Part shown: positions 1-9,796 of the stretch, piece after piece
How the letters are laid out: every line of letters begins with the position of its first letter
Position numbering within the stretch: position 1 is the stretch's first letter
Assembly (NCBI RefSeq): GCF_000209655.1
Contig: NC_015458.1
Coordinates: 3,658,001-3,722,000, forward strand
DNA: 64,000 nt
Direction: 5' to 3'
Source of the DNA: Pusillimonas sp. T7-7
GTDB taxonomy: Bacteria > Pseudomonadota > Gammaproteobacteria > Burkholderiales > Burkholderiaceae_B
Program-made: the position numbers and the translations under genes
The notes under the pieces: model-generated
Told to the model about the DNA's origin: nothing
The model's database searches: none
Seen by the model: only the letters and a program-made list of their open reading frames with translations

Positions 1-547
1 CCGGCAGTGCAGTTAGTGCTGCGAGAAGCTACGTCCATACGCATCATGAAAGAACTGGCCGACGAAAGCCTGGATGTCGGCGTAGTACGTGTGCCCGTTT
101 CCACAGATTTCCGTATACGTCTATTGGCTTTGCAAACCGAGAATTTCGTGTTGGCCATGCCGAAGTCGCATCCTTTGGCGCAACGCACAACGCTAAAGCT
201 GAAGGACTTGTATGAAGAGGACTTCATTCTGTATGCCGCATCCGATGCCGCGGGTTTGCGCATGGCCGCCATTCATGCTTGCCAGTTATCAGGATTCACG
301 CCTCGCGTAGCGCAAGAAGCGGTGCAGGTTCAAAACCGTGCTCGGCCTTGTGGAAGTGGGTCTGGGAGTTGCGCTGGTGCCATCGGTCAGCCGCCGTTTT
401 ACCAGCAAGCAACTGGTTTACAAGATACTTTCTGATTTTCCCGTCAGTGCTTCCATAGGTATTTCTTTGGCCTGGAATCCATTGACCGACATTGCTGCCA
501 TCCAGAAGTTTCGTGATGTGGCCGCCAGCGTTTACCCGCAAGACTAG
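1..547 (+). pseudogene. LysR-type regulator, C-terminal part, frameshifted and cut by the window edge
   Basis: This is the effector-binding half of a LysR-type transcriptional regulator; the DNA-binding half lies left of the window. The first frame runs from base 1 and gives typical LysR substrate-domain text (DVGVVRVPV, then LAMPKSHPLAQ). Near residue 110 it would have to read VQVQTVLGLVEVGLGVALVP, but that text continues only in another frame, reaching the stop at 545-547. The switch falls on the run of four A at 332-335: with three A the protein is continuous. So one base is extra, either a real inactivating mutation or a homopolymer sequencing error. Which promoter it controls cannot be seen. 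Confidence 0.8.
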
Positions 548-648
548 TGTGCGGCCAGATGGGTTCGAAGCAGGTTTTTGAAAAGCTGATTTCACCCTGA
601 TCCTCGTGCTAGCATCGTAGCCATTCTATTTTCGGATATGAAAAGCTC

Positions 649-1503
649 ATGCTTAGGTGGCTTGCAGGGCGCGGCGCTACGCCAAGAAAAATATCGCGCG
701 AACTGGAGCAAATTACTCCCGAGGCTTGGCACCAGCTCTTGAACGGTCTACCTTTCCTGGCCGGGCTTACGCCGGCTGAAAACGAAGCGCTGCGTCAGCG
801 GACGGCGTGGCTGCTGGCCAGTAAAAGTTTCACCGGTGCGCAGGGTCTGGAGTTGACGGATGGCATCATGCTGTCCATTGCCGCCCAGGCGGCTCTGCCT
901 GTACTGGCGCTGGACCCGGCGCTATACGAAGGCTGGATAGAAATCATTGTCTATCCCGGTGGTTTTCTAACTCCGTATATTGAAACCGATGAAAGCGGGG
1001 TGGTACACGAATACATGGCCGAGGCATCGGGCGAGGCCTGGGAGGGGGGTCCCGTCATCCTGTCTTGGGCGGATGTCAGTCCGGGCCGTCAGCAAAACGC
1101 CAATGTGGTCATCCATGAGTTCGCCCACAAGCTGGACCAGTATGGCGGCGACATTGACGGGATGCCCAGCCTTGATGCGCATCCCGAGCTGCGTCCACGC
1201 CACTGGCGCCATGTGCTGGAACAGTCTTTTGATGCCTTCGGCAAGGCGCTGACAGCGGTCGAAGACTCGATACCCCACGATGTGGATCCCGAGTCGGAGG
1301 CCGCGGCGGCCTGGTTCGACAGGCTGCCGCTGGATCCTTATGCCGCCGCCAATGAGGCCGAATTTTTCGCCGTCAGTTCCGAAGCCTTCTTTGTAGATCC
1401 GGCCCCGCTGGCCAACGGCTTGCCCGATTGGTATGGCCTGCTGGCGCAATACTATCGGCAGGATCCCTTGGCGAGGTTAAGGCCTGTTAGCCACGCCCGA
1501 TAA
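649..1503 (+). CDS. mtfA: MtfA/YeeI-family zinc-dependent peptidase (M90)
   Basis: A 284-residue protein of the MtfA family. In E. coli, MtfA binds the repressor Mlc (DgsA) and so affects glucose PTS expression; it is also a zinc aminopeptidase. Visible here are the HEFAH zinc motif at residues 156-160, preceded by NVVI, and a downstream [14 protein letters not shown] stretch near residues 235-248 that supplies the third ligand in this family. The stretch [21 protein letters not shown] is also typical. There is no signal peptide, in line with a cytosolic enzyme. The 3' end overlaps the 3' end of the convergent SDR gene by 17 bases. No Mlc or PTS gene is nearby, so the regulatory role is inferred from the family only. 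Confidence 0.9.
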   Translation: MLRWLAGRGATPRKISRELEQITPEAWHQLLNGLPFLAGLTPAENEALRQRTAWLLASKSFTGAQGLELTDGIMLSIAAQAALPVLALDPALYEGWIEIIVYPGGFLTPYIETDESGVVHEYMAEASGEAWEGGPVILSWADVSPGRQQNANVVIHEFAHKLDQYGGDIDGMPSLDAHPELRPRHWRHVLEQSFDAFGKALTAVEDSIPHDVDPESEAAAAWFDRLPLDPYAAANEAEFFAVSSEAFFVDPAPLANGLPDWYGLLAQYYRQDPLARLRPVSHAR

Positions 1504-2245
1504 AGGGCATTTTCGTGGCCATGACCGTCATGAATTGAACATTGGCGTTCAGTGGCAGGCTGGCCATATAAAGCACGGCGCCGGCTACCTGTTCGACGTC
1601 CATCAAGGGTTCGGGCTTGGTGGAGCCGTCTGCCTGCAGCACGCCACGGTTCATGATTTCCGTCATATCGCTGGCAGCGTTGCCGATGTCGATCTGGCCG
1701 CAGGCAATATCGTACTTGCGTCCGTCCAACGAGGTGGCTTTAGTTAGGCCTGTAATGGCGTGCTTGGTGGCGGTGTACGACACGGCATTGGGGCGCGGGG
1801 CGTGTGCTGAAATGGAACCGTTGTTGATGATACGGCCGCCTTGCGGTTGTTGCGTCTTCATCAGGCGGAAGGCGCCTTGCGTGCACAAGAAGGCTCCGGT
1901 GAGGTTGATGTCGACGGCCGACTTCCATTGTTCGTATTCCAGCTCTTCCAGCGATACAGCGCGTGCAAAGATGCCGGCGTTGTTGAACAACAGGTCGAGC
2001 CGGCCGAAATGTTCCGTGATTTGTTCAAACAGATGGTCAACCGCTATGGGATCACTGATGTCAGTGGGGACGACCAGTGCGCGCACGCCGTGCACTTGCG
2101 CTTGTTTTGCGGTTTCTTCCAGGGGTTCTTGGCGGCGACCTGCCAAGGCCACTGAGTAACCGGCGCCGGCCAGTGCCAGTGCAATACTTTTACCAATGCC
2201 TGATCCTGCGCCGGTAATCAGCGCAAACTTTTCCTGTGTTGCCAT
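1487..2245 (-). CDS. SDR-family short-chain dehydrogenase/reductase
   Basis: A 252-residue classical short-chain dehydrogenase. The start chosen is ATG at 2245 ([14 protein letters not shown]), because GGAG sits 7 bases upstream and the longer reading lacks a Shine-Dalgarno. The cofactor motif TGAGSGIG is at residues 11-18, the NNAG motif at 87-90, and the catalytic Ser (about 143-145), Tyr156 and Lys160 (YTATK) are all present. The arginines after the second beta strand (AGRRQ) suggest NADP(H). The substrate cannot be told from sequence. It stands alone, convergent with mtfA and in the same direction as the upstream DUF2238 gene, 76 bases away. Confidence 0.88.
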   Translation of the reverse strand: MATQEKFALITGAGSGIGKSIALALAGAGYSVALAGRRQEPLEETAKQAQVHGVRALVVPTDISDPIAVDHLFEQITEHFGRLDLLFNNAGIFARAVSLEELEYEQWKSAVDINLTGAFLCTQGAFRLMKTQQPQGGRIINNGSISAHAPRPNAVSYTATKHAITGLTKATSLDGRKYDIACGQIDIGNAASDMTEIMNRGVLQADGSTKPEPLMDVEQVAGAVLYMASLPLNANVQFMTVMATKMPFIGRG

Positions 2246-2321
2246 TGCCTGCTCCTTAGTGTGGCTTTTCTTTACGTGCAGGGCATTATACGAGTCGATG
2301 GGCAGTGTGCTACCCATATGT

Positions 2322-3029
2322 TCAGCGCGCTGCGGGTTTCTTCATGTGCTGCGACCACTCCCAGGCGAGGTCGCGTTGCAGCCTGGTGTTGATGGCGGCG
2401 GTGATCAACATGGCCAGCAGCGCGCCCAGTGCCGCAAGCCCCATGTCTTTATGGGCATCCCAGATGTCGCCCTGGGTACCCAGGTAATGCATGCCCAGGT
2501 CACCGCCAAATAGCATGGCTGCGCCCCATTCGATCAATTCGTACAGGGCTGAGGTGCTCAGCGTAAAGTCCAGCGGCAAGAAGTAGGCCCAAAAGCCGCG
2601 CACCTCGACAATGCGTAAAAAGAATTCGCGAATGGGGTAGGCCAGCAGCAGCCCATACGAAAAATGCACCAGGCGATCGTAGTGGTTGCGTTCCCATCCA
2701 AACAGACTGTTCAGGGTTTGGCCGGTCAGCGCCTGCCACCATTGGTTGTAGGGAACTTCGGAATAGGTGTAGTGTGAACCCAAAGTATGCAACGACAGAA
2801 ACAGCAGTATCAGCAGCAGTGAAGCGTTCGAAAACCGGAATTGTTTTCTGATGATCCAAAGCAGGCAAAACAGGGCCAGAACCAGCGCGTTCTCAAGGAG
2901 CCAGGCAGAACGGTCGCTGGGGCTGATGGCCAGGGCCGCCCATAGCATGGCGTAGGCTGCTGCGGCAATCAGAACGGCAGTACGGCCTGCAGGTCGCTGG
3001 AGTGTTTCCGCTTGGGCGTGAGCTGTCAT
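2322..3029 (-). CDS. DUF2238 (YjdF-type) inner-membrane protein
   Basis: A 235-residue polytopic membrane protein of the DUF2238 family, for which no biochemical function is established. The start is ATG at 3029 ([10 protein letters not shown]), with AGAGG 7 bases upstream; a longer open frame extends upstream but is not protein-like. Several hydrophobic helices are visible (for example [18 protein letters not shown] and [16 protein letters not shown]). The family signature regions are present: [43 protein letters not shown] and [17 protein letters not shown]. Charged and aromatic residues within the helices are conserved in the family. The neighbours give no functional hint. Confidence 0.85.
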   Translation of the reverse strand: MTAHAQAETLQRPAGRTAVLIAAAAYAMLWAALAISPSDRSAWLLENALVLALFCLLWIIRKQFRFSNASLLLILLFLSLHTLGSHYTYSEVPYNQWWQALTGQTLNSLFGWERNHYDRLVHFSYGLLLAYPIREFFLRIVEVRGFWAYFLPLDFTLSTSALYELIEWGAAMLFGGDLGMHYLGTQGDIWDAHKDMGLAALGALLAMLITAAINTRLQRDLAWEWSQHMKKPAAR

Positions 3030-3245
3030 ATGTAACCTCTTGAGCGTGTTCGAATGAGCCAAACAGGACATCAGGCTGCGGCCTGCCGCAGGCAGCAGGT
3101 TGCCGGGAACTCGGGAATTGTCGCAGAAAAATGCTGGGCTCATCCTGAATGAATATAGTCGGCAACACACAGAAAATGGCTTAGTGGCAAAATACTGGCT
3201 TGATGTCGCGGGTGGCCGCCGACAGGTATTGCCCTTACAGATCAC

Positions 3246-4445
3246 ATGACCGAAACATCGTTCCGCTGGAGCCAGATCGTTATTCCCGCTTTCGGGCCTT
3301 CCCTGTTGTTCGGCATATCAAACGGCGCCATATTGCCGGTCATTGCGCTCAGTGCCATAGCACTGGGCGCCTCACATGCGATGTCCGGCCTTATTGCTGC
3401 GCTGATAGGTTTCGGTTCCTTGATGTGCAATATTCCAGCGGCCATGATCACTTCGCGGTTTGGCGAGCGCAAGTCTTTGATCGCCGCAGCCGCCGTAGGC
3501 GCGGGAGCCTTGACGATCTGCATACTGGCCAATCATCCGGTGGTGCTGGCCGTGGGCGTCTTGCTGATGGGCATGGCCACTTCGGTTTTCTATCTTGCCC
3601 GGCAGGCTTTCCTGATGGAGGCCGTTCCCACGCATATGCGGGCGCGGGCATTCTCGACCTTGGGCGGCACCCAACGTATTGGCATGTTTATAGGCCCTTT
3701 CGCTGCGGCAGGCGTGATGCATTTCATAGGCTTGAATGGCGCCTTTCTGGTCGCCATTGTGGCGCTGCTGGCCGCCGGCGCCTTGTCGTTTGTCTTGCCT
3801 GAACTGCAGCCGCGCACGGAAAGTGAGGCCGCGGCTTTACCCCGGCCGCGCATGGCGGCCATTGCCGCCGAGCACAAACAGGTTTTTCTTACCCTGGGAC
3901 TGGGCTGCATGCTGATTGCAGCCATGCGCGCATCTCGGCAGGTCGCCATTCCTCTGTGGGCGGACGCCATCGGCTTGAGCCCAACTACTACGGCTATTAT
4001 CTTCGGTTGTGTGTCGTCCATAGACATGCTGGTGTTTTATCCAGCTGGAAAGATCATGGATCACTATGGACGCCTATGGGTGGCTTTGCCTTGCGCTTTG
4101 ACACTGGCCGTATCGCTGCTGGCCATACCTCTGACGGCCACTATGGCGCCATTCGTGCTGGTTTGTCTGCTCATGGGGCTGGGCAATGGCATAGGCTCAG
4201 GCATTGTGATGACACTGGGCGCCGATGGCGCGCCGCCCAATGGCCGCCATGAGTTTCTGGGTATCTGGCGTTTGATTACCGATACCGGAACCAGCGCGGG
4301 CCCGTTCATTCTGGCGGGCATCACGGCACTGGTTTCGTTGGCTGCCGGCATTGCGGTCGTTGGCTCATTCGGATTGGCTTCGGCCTATATATTCTGGCGT
4401 GCGCTGCCTCATACGCGCGCCTTGAACGATACTTCGCGACCGTAG
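3246..4445 (+). CDS. Major facilitator superfamily transporter
   Basis: A 399-residue carrier with about 12 predicted transmembrane helices, the usual MFS length. Features seen are long alternating hydrophobic segments, a basic cytoplasmic loop after the second helix (SRFGERKSL, in the place of the MFS motif A), and a second such loop in the C-terminal half (GKIMDHYGRLWV), which marks the internal duplication. The substrate is unknown; the general look is that of a drug or metabolite exporter. The gene is divergent from the DUF2238 gene across about 216 bases. No partner gene or regulator is adjacent, so physiological assignment is not possible. Confidence 0.88.
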   Translation: MTETSFRWSQIVIPAFGPSLLFGISNGAILPVIALSAIALGASHAMSGLIAALIGFGSLMCNIPAAMITSRFGERKSLIAAAAVGAGALTICILANHPVVLAVGVLLMGMATSVFYLARQAFLMEAVPTHMRARAFSTLGGTQRIGMFIGPFAAAGVMHFIGLNGAFLVAIVALLAAGALSFVLPELQPRTESEAAALPRPRMAAIAAEHKQVFLTLGLGCMLIAAMRASRQVAIPLWADAIGLSPTTTAIIFGCVSSIDMLVFYPAGKIMDHYGRLWVALPCALTLAVSLLAIPLTATMAPFVLVCLLMGLGNGIGSGIVMTLGADGAPPNGRHEFLGIWRLITDTGTSAGPFILAGITALVSLAAGIAVVGSFGLASAYIFWRALPHTRALNDTSRP

Positions 4446-4863
4446 CCTCTTGGCTTTGCTGTCGGTGATATGGACTTGGCCGGCATACGGCGCTACAATG
4501 CTGGGCTAGCACTACTTGGTGCAGTTGCCATGCCAGAGACTTTCCGGCAGGGCGCCAGGCAGTAATTTTACGGGAAACCTGCTTTCCCATCATAGGCCGC
4601 TACGCGGTGGCCCGGCTTTCCAAGCCGAAACAATCAGACCCGGCCGGTGTATTGGTCGCGGAACAATCAAGCCGGCCGAAGGTCGGCATCGCAGCTTACA
4701 GGCGCTCGCTCCCTTGCCGTTTTTCGGCGTTTTTGCATTGCCTGTTGATTCTGCAACAAGGCACCTGATTTGTGTCTTTCATCGGGACTGCTCCGGAATC
4801 GAAATGTTTCCGCAGCGGGCCGGTTGACTGCGCGCGTTTATTTCAGGAGCCACGTACAAGAGG
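4446..4863 (+). other. Structured 418-base intergenic leader before the symporter gene
   Basis: No convincing gene lies here. The stretch has an AT-rich -10-like TACAAT at 4493-4498 and then about 350 bases of hairpin-prone sequence. Examples are GGCCGC..GCGGTGGCC around 4591-4608, CGGCTTtccAAGCCG around 4614-4628 and GCCGtttttCGGC around 4717-4729. A direct repeat with core AACAATCA followed by a CCGGCCG block occurs at 4629-4647 and 4662-4679, with starts 33 bases apart. AGGAG at 4845-4849 and AGAGG just before the ATG could serve as ribosome sites. It may be a regulated 5' leader or a tandem operator region; I do not recognise a known riboswitch. Confidence 0.45.
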
Positions 4864-6576
4864 ATGCTTTTACAGATGCAAGAGGCTGATTTTTTTCAAC
4901 TGTCGACCTCCACAGCGTTACTGTTGCTGGTGGGTTTCTATGGGCTGACGTTTCTGCTTTCGCTGACAATAGGCAAAAAGAAAGAGAACGTCGATGGCTA
5001 TATGGTGTCGAATAATGCCATTGGTTTTGGCTTGTCGGCTGCCAGCATGATCGCCACGTGGATTTGGGCGGCATCGTTTTATGCCAGCGCAACGTCGGGG
5101 TACCGCTACGGATTGTCGGGGCCCATACATTACGGTTTATGGGGCGCCTTGATGATTCTTTTCATCTATCCCTATGGCCGGCGCTTTCGCAAGCTGGCGC
5201 CCAAGGCGCATACGCTGGCGGAGGTCATGCAGGCCAGGCACGGCACATCCAGCCAGTTGATCATGGCCGTCTCGAACTTGATAGGCAGCTGCATTAGCCT
5301 GATGGTCAACTTCACGGCTGCGGGTGCGCTGGTTTCAGTACTGAGCCCGCTCAGCTTCATACAAGGTGTCTTGATTGCCGGGCTGGGTGTGCTGTCGTAT
5401 ACCTTGTGGTCGGGTTTTCGTGCTTCAGTCATGACAGATTTTGCACAGTTGATTGCCATGATTCTTGCCGCGGTCGTGATCATTCCAATGATTTTCTTCA
5501 ATGCCGGTGGTACCGAGATGCTGGTGGCGAACCTGGGCAATCTGACCGCCGAGCAAGGCAATTTCTTTTCGACCACAGCCATACTTGAGCAGGGTGCACC
5601 GTACTTTGTGGCCGTCCTGGCCTATGCCATAGGCAATCAGACCATTGCGCAGCGCCTGTTTGCGGTGCGTGAGGACTTGATCAAGTCCACCTTCCTGACC
5701 GCAACGATAGGCTATGGCGCCGTGGTGATCGGCCTGGGTATGTTGGGCTTGTTGGCCTTGCTGGTTGGGCTGGAACCGGCCGCTGGCAACATGAACAATA
5801 TTATTCCGCAAATGGCGTCCACCTACCTGCCGCCCGTCGGCATTGCGCTGTTTTTCATCCTGGTGGTGGGTTCGCTCTCGTCGACGGCCGATTCCGACTT
5901 GTCGGCGCTGTCAGCCATTGTGATGACTGACGTTTATGGCAAGAACCTGGCAAGAGGCAAACCCGATCCCAGGCGCATGCTGTGGTGGGGCCGTGCCACC
6001 ATGGTTGTTGCCACTATGCTGGGTGTGATCTTTGCCAGCCTGCGACTGGATATCCTGGTGATGCTGGTGTTTGTTGGGGCCTTGTGGGGCGCTATCGTTT
6101 TCCCGGTCATCGCAAGCTGCTACTGGAATCGGGTCACCAATAAAGCCTTCACCACAGCGGTGGTGGCAGCGGTATTGTTGTTCACGACGGCGCGTTTCGA
6201 GCTGTTGCCGCTGGAAGGTGCAGTCGGCGTTTTCTTCGAACTGTGCGCATCGGCAGGTTTGGGGGTCGTAATTGGTTTGATGACCTTCGCGTTCTTTAAC
6301 CTCAAGTTTGCGATTGTGCTGGGCGCGCTGGCTGCCTTTGGGTCGCTGCCATTCACGATTGGCTTCTTGCGTGACTATGAGGTATTGCTCAGTTCGTTGA
6401 CCGCCTACGGGGTCAGTACTGTTGTGTGCGTAGCCATCAGCCTGCGCAGCAACGAGCGTTTTGATTTCGATCTGCTGGCTGAACGGGTGACATCGTTTCA
6501 CCATGAAGACGAGAAGCGTCCTGCAGGCCGTTCTGGCGTCGTTTTGAATGGCGGCACAGCTGCCGCTCGAGCTTGA
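4864..6576 (+). CDS. Sodium:solute symporter (SSS family)
   Basis: A 570-residue membrane carrier of the sodium:solute symporter family, with about 13-15 hydrophobic segments. Early family text is seen in FLLSLTIGKKKENVDGYMVSNN and WIWAASFYASATSGYRYGLSG, the latter resembling the urea/DUR3-like and related branches. The substrate is not clear; organic acids, urea-type compounds and amino acids are all possible. The final 35 residues are hydrophilic and cytosolic. A start four codons later (4876) is possible. The next gene, a 43-residue membrane protein, follows after 12 bases with a strong ribosome site, so the two form an operon. The preceding 400-base leader suggests regulation at RNA level or by a nearby-binding regulator. 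Confidence 0.85.
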   Translation: MLLQMQEADFFQLSTSTALLLLVGFYGLTFLLSLTIGKKKENVDGYMVSNNAIGFGLSAASMIATWIWAASFYASATSGYRYGLSGPIHYGLWGALMILFIYPYGRRFRKLAPKAHTLAEVMQARHGTSSQLIMAVSNLIGSCISLMVNFTAAGALVSVLSPLSFIQGVLIAGLGVLSYTLWSGFRASVMTDFAQLIAMILAAVVIIPMIFFNAGGTEMLVANLGNLTAEQGNFFSTTAILEQGAPYFVAVLAYAIGNQTIAQRLFAVREDLIKSTFLTATIGYGAVVIGLGMLGLLALLVGLEPAAGNMNNIIPQMASTYLPPVGIALFFILVVGSLSSTADSDLSALSAIVMTDVYGKNLARGKPDPRRMLWWGRATMVVATMLGVIFASLRLDILVMLVFVGALWGAIVFPVIASCYWNRVTNKAFTTAVVAAVLLFTTARFELLPLEGAVGVFFELCASAGLGVVIGLMTFAFFNLKFAIVLGALAAFGSLPFTIGFLRDYEVLLSSLTAYGVSTVVCVAISLRSNERFDFDLLAERVTSFHHEDEKRPAGRSGVVLNGGTAAARA

Positions 6577-6588
6577 TAAGGAGGAAAA

Positions 6589-6720
6589 ATGCCTACTATG
6601 TTATTGACCGTTTATATTCTGGTCTGGCCTGTGCTTTCAGCAGCGGTCCTGTTGATGCTGATTGTTGCACTGGTCCGCGACATGCGCGCCGCTCGTAAAG
6701 ATGGCGACGGCATGATCTAA
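6589..6720 (+). CDS. Small single-span membrane protein, putative transporter small subunit
   Basis: A 43-residue ORF with a textbook ribosome site (AAGGAGG at 6578-6584, 5 bases before the ATG). It encodes one hydrophobic helix (LLTVYILVWPVLSAAVLLML then IVALV) followed by a basic cytoplasmic tail RDMRAARKDG, predicted N-out or N-in/C-in by the positive-inside rule. Short proteins of this pattern occur directly downstream of SSS carriers in many Burkholderiales and are annotated as putative transporter small subunits. It probably assembles with or stabilises the carrier just upstream. The physical interaction is inferred, not shown. Confidence 0.8.
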   Translation: MPTMLLTVYILVWPVLSAAVLLMLIVALVRDMRAARKDGDGMI

Positions 6721-6769
6721 GCAGTGTTTGCCGGCCTGTGCTGTTGTCTGCGCACAGACCGGCCAGTGC

Positions 6770-9622
6770 CTAGCCGGAGTTTCTTAATCCAGCCGCAATG
6801 CCATTGATGGTCATGTGTATGGCCCGTTGGCTGCGGCTTTCTTCATCGTCGCTCTGGCTCTCATGGGCCTGGCGATGGCGTTGCAACAGCTCTACTTGCA
6901 GGTGATTCAGCGGGTCTATATACGCAAAGCGTTCGCTCAGTGCGGCGCCCAGCAGTTCATCTTTGGCCAGCAGCTCATGCCGGCTTATCTTCCTGAACAT
7001 ATCCAGAGTCAGATCAAACTCGGCCTCGATGCGGCCAAACACATGCTTGCGCAACTTCTTGTCGGGCACCAGGCTGGCATATCGGCGGGCAATTCCCAGG
7101 TCTGTCTTGGCCAGCACCTGTTCCATATTCGACAGCAGGGTTCTGAAGAAAGGCCATATATCGGCCATTTCCTGCAGCTGCGCAAGACGCAGCTCGGGCG
7201 TAGCCGGCGCGCCGGCACTACCGTTTTCAATATAGTTGTGCAGAGCCGTGCCCATGCCGTACCAGCCAGTCAGCATCAAGCGGCACTGTGCCCAGGAAAA
7301 TCCCCACGGTATTGCACGCAGATCTTCAATCTTCTGGCTGGATTTGCGTGATGCGGGGCGTGAGCCGATGTTAAGGCCCGCGATTTCCAGGATAGGCGTC
7401 GAGGCAAAGAAGTAATCGTTGAAGCCCGGTGTGCCATAGACCAGATCGCGGTAGCTTTGTTGAGCGGCATCTGACATGGTGTCCATGGCCGAGCCAAACC
7501 GTGACATATTCTTGTCTTCGGTCTGCGATGCGGACGGGCCTGTGGCCAGGCTGGTTTCCAGCACGGCTGCGACGAAGTTTTCCAGGTGCCAGCGCCCGAC
7601 TTCGCTATCTTTGTACTTGCCTTGTATGACTTCACCCTGTTCGGTCAAGCGTATTTGACCGTTGACCGTACCAGGAGGCTGTGCCTGTATGGCGTCAAAG
7701 CTGGGGCCGCCGCCCCGCGCGACCGAACCGCCGCGGCCGTGGAACAGGCGTAGTCGCACCTTGCGTTTCTTGAATACTTGCACCAGTTGCCGTTCGGCAT
7801 AATACAGCGACCAGTTGGAGGTTAGGTAGCCGCCGTCCTTGTTGCTGTCGGAGTAGCCCAGCATGACTTCCTGGACGCCGTCATGGGTGTTTTGTATACG
7901 TTTGGCCACCTCGGGCAGACCCAGCCAGTCATCCATGATCTGGGGGCCTCGCATCAGGTCAGGTATGGTTTCGAACAAGGGAACAACCATCAAGCCGTCT
8001 GCGCCCTGATGGGACGCCTTGCCCGCATCCGGTGCAATCAGGCCGGTTTCCTGCTGCAGCACCAGCACTTCCAGCAGATCGCTGAGTGTCTCGGTATGCG
8101 ACACAATGGATTGGCGGATGGCAGCGGCGCCATATTTACGACGGCAAGCAGCGGCCATGCGCAGGATGGCCAGCTCCTTCTCGGTCTCGGGCGTATACGA
8201 GATCCAGGGTGATGCCAGGGGACGGATCTGCCGGACCTCTTCGCGCAACAGGCTGATGCGATCCTCTTCCGACAGGGCGCTGTAATTGACAGGCTTGTTG
8301 TTCAGGCGAACGCCTGCCGCCTTGAAGAGCTCGGTCAGTACCCGTTCATGCACGTCGGAGCTTTGGCGCAGATCAACGCTGGCAAGATGAAAACCAAAAA
8401 TGCTGACAGCCTGCAACAGGCCTGAAAGACGCAGCTGAGCGATCAGGCTGCCATGATGCTGGTCGAGCGAATCGGCAATAATTTGCAGGTCGTGCTGGAA
8501 GTCGGCAGGGGTTTCGTAAGGCGGCGCATCGTAGGTGGGGCGCAAGGCCAGCTGACGCTCGGCCAAGGCTACGGAAGTGGCTGCGAGGCGGGCATATAGA
8601 TGTATGAAGGCGCGCCGGTAGGGTTCGTCGACCCGGTGTGCCGAGTTGTCTTGGCTGACCAGGGATAGCGCAAGCAGCTCCGGGCTGGCCGTGCCCAGGG
8701 TCCGGGACAAGGATAATTCTGTGCCCAGTGTTTTGATTTCCTGCAGGTAGTGCCGCAGAACGTGAGTGGATTGCCTGAGCAGGGCTTGCTCTAGTGTTGA
8801 CGCATCAACATTGGGATTGCCGTCGCGGTCGCCGCCTATCCAGCTGCCCATTTGCAGAAATGGCGGCAGCGGCCGGGTTTTGATGTCGAAGTGTTTGCGT
8901 TCTGGCCGCAAACGTGTGGCCAGATCCTGGTACAGGCGCGGTATGGCGGTCAGGAAGGTGCTGGTGTAGTAGGTCAGGGCGTTGTCGATTTCGTCAAGCA
9001 CGGTCAGCTTCTGGCGCCGCAGCATGCGTGTCTGCCATAGCGTGGCGACCAGCCCCGTCAGGGTTTGGTCCAGCAGCTTTCGCTCTGAAGGTGTCAGGTT
9101 GGCGTCGCTTTGTGCCAGCTGCCGGGCGATTTCACGATGTAGATCCAGCGTGCTCTTGCGCTGGACTTCAGTTGGATGCGCAGTCAGCACTGGAACAATG
9201 CAGGCGCTTTCAAGGTAGCGCAATATTTTACGACTGCCCACCCCTTTGCTGTGCAGCAGATCAAGCGCGTGTTGCAGGCTGCCGCGCATGGGTGTGTCTG
9301 CATGCAGTTCGTGATGCCGCTGGCGCCGGTTCTGGTCGCGATCTTCGGCAATATTGGATAGATGCAGGAAATAGCTGAATGCCCGGGCGACCGAGTTGGC
9401 CTCTTCGTCGGGGAGCTTGGCGATTTGCTGCTCCAGCACCCGGCTGTCTGCCGGGTTGCCTTCGCGCCGGAATTTCACGGCTGCGCGCCGCAGTTTTTCG
9501 ATGACATCGTAGGCCGCCTTGCCTTCGCATTCTTTGATGACTTCTCCGAGGGTCTTTCCAAGCTGTCGGATATTGTTGCGCAGGAAGGTGGATTCCGTAC
9601 TGGCGGCGTCTGGCTGATTCAC
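6770..9622 (-). CDS. ppc: Phosphoenolpyruvate carboxylase
   Basis: Carboxylates phosphoenolpyruvate to oxaloacetate, refilling the TCA cycle. The 950-residue length fits bacterial enzymes. A GTG at 9622 is chosen as start (reading [11 protein letters not shown]), because CAGGAG lies 7 bases upstream; the longer frame to 9682 has no such site. Key motifs are [13 protein letters not shown] with the catalytic His, the [11 protein letters not shown] motif, [14 protein letters not shown], and the [14 protein letters not shown] loop that contacts substrate. The C-terminus ends [10 protein letters not shown], close to the usual RNTG. A sigma70-like promoter (TTGACA, 17 bases, TTGTAT) lies just upstream. 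Confidence 0.97.
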   Translation of the reverse strand: MNQPDAASTESTFLRNNIRQLGKTLGEVIKECEGKAAYDVIEKLRRAAVKFRREGNPADSRVLEQQIAKLPDEEANSVARAFSYFLHLSNIAEDRDQNRRQRHHELHADTPMRGSLQHALDLLHSKGVGSRKILRYLESACIVPVLTAHPTEVQRKSTLDLHREIARQLAQSDANLTPSERKLLDQTLTGLVATLWQTRMLRRQKLTVLDEIDNALTYYTSTFLTAIPRLYQDLATRLRPERKHFDIKTRPLPPFLQMGSWIGGDRDGNPNVDASTLEQALLRQSTHVLRHYLQEIKTLGTELSLSRTLGTASPELLALSLVSQDNSAHRVDEPYRRAFIHLYARLAATSVALAERQLALRPTYDAPPYETPADFQHDLQIIADSLDQHHGSLIAQLRLSGLLQAVSIFGFHLASVDLRQSSDVHERVLTELFKAAGVRLNNKPVNYSALSEEDRISLLREEVRQIRPLASPWISYTPETEKELAILRMAAACRRKYGAAAIRQSIVSHTETLSDLLEVLVLQQETGLIAPDAGKASHQGADGLMVVPLFETIPDLMRGPQIMDDWLGLPEVAKRIQNTHDGVQEVMLGYSDSNKDGGYLTSNWSLYYAERQLVQVFKKRKVRLRLFHGRGGSVARGGGPSFDAIQAQPPGTVNGQIRLTEQGEVIQGKYKDSEVGRWHLENFVAAVLETSLATGPSASQTEDKNMSRFGSAMDTMSDAAQQSYRDLVYGTPGFNDYFFASTPILEIAGLNIGSRPASRKSSQKIEDLRAIPWGFSWAQCRLMLTGWYGMGTALHNYIENGSAGAPATPELRLAQLQEMADIWPFFRTLLSNMEQVLAKTDLGIARRYASLVPDKKLRKHVFGRIEAEFDLTLDMFRKISRHELLAKDELLGAALSERFAYIDPLNHLQVELLQRHRQAHESQSDDEESRSQRAIHMTINGIAAGLRNSG

Positions 9623-9653
9623 AAAGTCTCCTGAAAGGGCAGTGTCTGGTGTT

Positions 9654-9682
9654 ATACAACGATAGTAGCAACTCAGTGTCAA
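9654..9682 (-). promoter_or_regulatory. Likely sigma70 promoter of ppc
   Basis: On the minus strand a perfect -35 box TTGACA (9682-9677) is followed after 17 bases by TTGTAT (9659-9654), about 30 bases upstream of the ppc GTG. It lies in the divergent region between ppc and the OmpA-like lipoprotein gene. The -10 is weaker than consensus; TATAAC slightly downstream is an alternative. Confidence 0.5.
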
Positions 9683-9796
9683 GAACCGTCAATTCTTGGC
9701 ACGCTGAACCAAAATGTAACACCCGCCGTCGACACTGCTTGCTAGCATAAATAGCGGCAGTCATCATTCTGCTGAAAAAGGAATAAGGAGAACTAT

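Noticed and set aside
4516..4827. 103-residue ORF in the symporter leader
   Set aside because: No ribosome site, low protein-like quality, and it overlaps the hairpins and direct repeats.
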